Source of the DNA: Candidatus Magnetocorallium paracelense
GTDB taxonomy: Bacteria > Nitrospirota > Thermodesulfovibrionia > Thermodesulfovibrionales > Magnetobacteriaceae
Assembly (NCBI GenBank): GCA_029001845.1
Contig: JAREWP010000051.1
Coordinates: 1-33,801 of the forward strand
Length of the DNA stretch: 33,801 bases
Reading direction: 5' to 3'
Notes under the pieces: model-generated
Databases searched by the model: none
Seen by the model: only the letters and a program-made list of their open reading frames with translations
Told to the model about the DNA's origin: nothing
Translations under genes and position numbers: made by a program
Shown here: positions 31,554 through 33,801 of the stretch, piece by piece
How positions within the stretch are numbered: position 1 is the stretch's first letter
Layout: the number at the start of each line of letters is the position of its first letter

Positions 31554-31727
31554 ATGAAAGAATTGGTAGTATATAGAAATGAATGGTTGTTGCAGAGTCT
31601 GCTTACATTAAACCGTTGGAGCTGTAAATTTTTTGGCTTCAATCTAGAACCAACGCCTATTACTTTAGGGTATTGTCTTTTTTATTATAGTTTCCTTCCC
31701 ACTTTCTCTTGGTGGGTGGTTAACTGA
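31554..31727 (+). CDS. Possible 57-residue hypothetical protein, perhaps frameshifted to the next frame
   Basis: ATG at 31554 opens MKELVVYRNEWLLQSLL, then NRWSCKFFGFNLEPTPITLG and a hydrophobic stretch, stopping at 31727. The following frame is open without a start from 31669 and reads IVFFIIVSFPLSLGGWL over the same hydrophobic bases. One reading is a single gene broken by a frameshift near 31669; another is that neither is expressed. No family is recognised. Confidence 0.3.
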   Translation: MKELVVYRNEWLLQSLLTLNRWSCKFFGFNLEPTPITLGYCLFYYSFLPTFSWWVVN

Positions 31728-31755
31728 CTCAAACCCTAAAATTATTTGTTCAGCC

Positions 31756-32064
31756 TTGTTAAGCTCCAATGATATAAAGTCTCCAACGCTTTTAGCTGCC
31801 AAACTTAGAAATCAAAAGGATTATATCTCTTATTTTCTATTTGATGAATTCTCTTCTCCAACTCAGAATCAGTTGTTGTCTTATCATGAAAGCCAGGGGC
31901 CACCATCATCAAAGCTTATGGCTACTATAGTGCAAGATATTAATCTGGTGCTCAAAAAGTTTAATTTAGTTCAGGAATTCGATAGACTTAATCAAGTGCT
32001 CAAATATCCTGACTTAACTTTAGAAAATGTTTTATCAGAAAAAAAATACAAAGATTCTCATTAG
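31756..32064 (+). CDS. Hypothetical protein, start uncertain
   Basis: 102 residues from a TTG; the frame is open back to 31669 with a signal-like hydrophobic stretch but no standard start codon there. The body (SPTLLAAKLRNQKDYISYF, SPTQNQLLSYHESQGPPS, INLVLKKFNLVQEFDRLNQVL) looks like a real soluble helical protein. It ends 17 bases before the membrane-protein gene at 32082, so they may be cotranscribed. No family is recognised. Confidence 0.5.
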   Translation: MLSSNDIKSPTLLAAKLRNQKDYISYFLFDEFSSPTQNQLLSYHESQGPPSSKLMATIVQDINLVLKKFNLVQEFDRLNQVLKYPDLTLENVLSEKKYKDSH

Positions 32065-32081
32065 GCATTAACGAGAAATCT

Positions 32082-33287
32082 ATGTTGCATGATTATGAAA
32101 ATTTATTGAAAATGAAAAAAGCAGGCATAGCTCTTGAAGAAATTCTGAATAAATCGAAAGAGGTGTCTACTAAACTATTCTTCAAGGTTGGAGGAAATCT
32201 GTTGTTGAATGTACCTCAGACTAATAAAACACTATACGAAAATCGTGTGTTGCTTCATCAAGCTTATCCTCAGGAGATAGGCTCGATTAAATCTAATTTT
32301 ATCAGTTATTTCGCCAACATCAGTTGGTCTATATCGATGATCATCCTTTTCCCGCCCATTATTGGATTAACTTTTAAATACTATATTGAAATACCGAGAC
32401 TGTATGCTTGGGTTGCCGTGCCTATTGAAGCAAATGATATAGAAGATAACCAACAAAAAGAATTTGATGAATTTTTGGAAAAACAAGATTCAAATTTCAA
32501 TAATGCCACGATACAGCTTGTCTTCCTACTGCTTACGATTGTGTTGAACATTTTATATTATCGACAAATCTTGAATGGGGAACCTGCTTCAAATTGGATT
32601 GCCAATGGTGAAATTCTTCGGGAGATTCTTCAGACTAATTCAGGATTTACGCCTACAGGTCTTTTTTCAGCATTTGTACAAATGGCGCTTATATATTGGG
32701 TTTTTAATCTTGTCTGGAGGAGTTTTGTTTTTTCCAGAGGATTGTTGTGTCTATTTAACAAAAAGAACATTGCTATATGCGTTGACCCTTTGCATCAAGA
32801 TGGTTGTTGTGGCCTTAAGAGGATTGGGGAGGTGGGAATAATCTTTAATGTGATTCTTTTTCTGCTTGGTATCTATCTTTCTTTAAAAGTTATTGATAAA
32901 ATTGTTGTTCAAGAACTGCCGTTAACTAATGATATCGGTAATCCATTTTTTTTGGCCTGCTATGCTTTGTTAGCGCCTGTTTTATTTTTTATGTATTTAT
33001 ATGCACCCCACAAGAGGATGAAAGATGCAAAAGACAATTTTATAAATCCATTAATCGAGACGTATAGGCGTGAAATTCAACGTGTAACCACAAATGAGCC
33101 TATATGCACTGACTCCCTCGATAGTTTGAGTAAACTCGACAGCCAAATTAAGGATTTGAATAAAAAAATTCCGGTTTGGCCTTTTAATCTCCGCTCAATT
33201 GAATCCTTCTTTGGAACTGTTATTGTTCCGATTTTACCAGTTATATTACCGTTTATTGTCAGCTCCATAAGCAGTTTTTTCAAGTGA
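32082..33287 (+). CDS. Uncharacterised multi-pass membrane protein
   Basis: 401 residues with about six hydrophobic segments: near 80-100 (ISMIILFPPIIGLTF), 143-160 (LVFLLLTIVLNILYY), 200-220 (FVQMALIYWVFNLVW), 255-275 (IIFNVILFLLGIYLSL), 290-310 (ACYALLAPVLFFMYLYA) and the C-terminal end (VIVPILPVILPFIVSSI). Between the third and fourth lies VDPLHQDGCCGLKRIGEVG, which resembles an HPDxxGGL motif seen in some uncharacterised bacterial membrane proteins. No enzymatic motif is evident. The lead gene 31756 may be its partner. An intrinsic terminator follows. Confidence 0.8.
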   Translation: MLHDYENLLKMKKAGIALEEILNKSKEVSTKLFFKVGGNLLLNVPQTNKTLYENRVLLHQAYPQEIGSIKSNFISYFANISWSISMIILFPPIIGLTFKYYIEIPRLYAWVAVPIEANDIEDNQQKEFDEFLEKQDSNFNNATIQLVFLLLTIVLNILYYRQILNGEPASNWIANGEILREILQTNSGFTPTGLFSAFVQMALIYWVFNLVWRSFVFSRGLLCLFNKKNIAICVDPLHQDGCCGLKRIGEVGIIFNVILFLLGIYLSLKVIDKIVVQELPLTNDIGNPFFLACYALLAPVLFFMYLYAPHKRMKDAKDNFINPLIETYRREIQRVTTNEPICTDSLDSLSKLDSQIKDLNKKIPVWPFNLRSIESFFGTVIVPILPVILPFIVSSISSFFK

Positions 33288-33329
33288 GTTGTTTCAGTAA
33301 ATCGTTAATAAAGCGAAGACTAATGTATG

Positions 33330-33355
33330 AGTCTCTTCAAGGAGAGGCTTTTTTT
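33330..33355 (+). terminator. Rho-independent terminator after the membrane-protein gene
   Basis: AGTCTCT (33330-33336) pairs with AGAGGCT (33343-33349), one G-T wobble, and is followed by a run of Ts. It lies about 45 bases after the stop at 33287. Confidence 0.8.
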
Positions 33356-33617
33356 ATGTCTTTCGATGTAGTTTCATTATAAGAAGGGAAAAAAGAGAAC
33401 AACTATCTTCAAGCTTTTTCTCAACTCCAATAAAATGGCATTACTTGTTGATTTTGTAGAATATATCACTAATGTCCAAACGTTCCTGAAATCGACACTC
33501 AACGATTTCTAACTTATTGATTTATATCGATATTTTATAGATGATTCCTAAGTACAGGACAAAAAAATACTATACAAATGTATAGACTAGACATTTTATA
33601 GTAAACTAGTAGAAAAT
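33356..33617. other. Upstream region of the right-edge transposase
   Basis: An AT-rich, non-coding stretch that should contain the left end of the insertion sequence whose transposase begins at 33618. I cannot fix the terminal inverted repeat because the right end is outside the window. Confidence 0.4.
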
Positions 33618-33801
33618 ATGGCGTCAGCAACAGCTAACGCCATGAAAAGAGTAAAGAAATTAGAGAAGATACTGAAGGAGAACAAAATAAATTGGCACGG
33701 AGCACGTATAAATTTTTTGGCTCAATTTATAATAGCTCTGATAAAGGTCAAGACAGTAAACCTTGCAGAGATAGCGTTAGGATTTGTAGGAGATATTAAG
33801 A
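33618..33801 (+). mobile_element. IS4-type transposase, 3'-partial
   Basis: The frame starts at ATG 33618 (MASATANAMKRVKKLEKILK) and runs off the window. The segment INWHGARINFLAQFIIALIK followed by VKTVNLAEIALGF is typical of the N-terminus of IS4-family DDE transposases. The catalytic DDE residues lie beyond the edge, so completeness cannot be judged. Confidence 0.7.

Overview
The window reads as a chromosomal contig from a moderately AT-rich Gram-negative bacterium. It encodes several exported proteins with signal peptides, a CheW-type signalling protein, a dTDP-sugar enzyme and much mobile-element debris. The mix (a PD-(D/E)XK_9 AAA-ATPase, UPF0175/DUF3368 toxin-antitoxin remnants, SMUG-type uracil glycosylase, a receiver-SBP-CheW fusion) would fit Desulfobacterota, Nitrospirota or a similar lineage. 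That placement is an impression, and no rRNA or tRNA is present to settle it.

Region 1 (2-11197) is the 3' part of a giant non-ribosomal peptide synthetase (NRPS), open at the left edge: A(partial)-T-C-A-T-C-A-T-C-A-T with no release domain. Specificity codes read by eye suggest Asp (partial code), Asn, an unassigned residue and Tyr. The main discovery candidate is here. The third adenylation domain is interrupted, in frame, by a complete-looking SET-type lysine methyltransferase domain (about 6503-6895) placed between core motifs A4 and A5. Short palindromic DNA repeats also sit inside linker regions of three adenylation domains.

Region 2 (11198-13150) is a boundary zone of degraded elements: an inverted repeat, a UPF0175 antitoxin with a truncated PIN toxin, a truncated ATPase, and fragments of two unrelated transposases. 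Region 3 (13151-18509) has an AAA-ATPase/nuclease-like protein downstream of a phosphodiesterase of the alkaline phosphatase superfamily, a PfkB sugar kinase, and a periplasmic solute-binding protein.

Region 4 (18510-27850) is housekeeping and signalling genes separated by repeat-rich intergenic stretches: SMUG-like uracil-DNA glycosylase, an exported beta-propeller protein of the arylsulfotransferase type, a lysine-rich protein of unknown function, a lone receiver, a YggS/PLPBP protein, a small exported protein, and a receiver-SBP-CheW fusion. Two copies of one MITE-like element (19-bp terminal repeats, 10-bp target duplications), a second inverted-repeat element and a perfect 30-bp inverted repeat lie between these genes. 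Region 5 (27851-33801) holds a secreted protein that shares its domain with the propeller protein, a glucose-1-phosphate thymidylyltransferase, an isochorismatase-like hydrolase in an apparent operon with an M48 (Ste24-like) membrane protease, uncharacterised membrane-associated genes, and the start of an IS4-type transposase running off the right edge.
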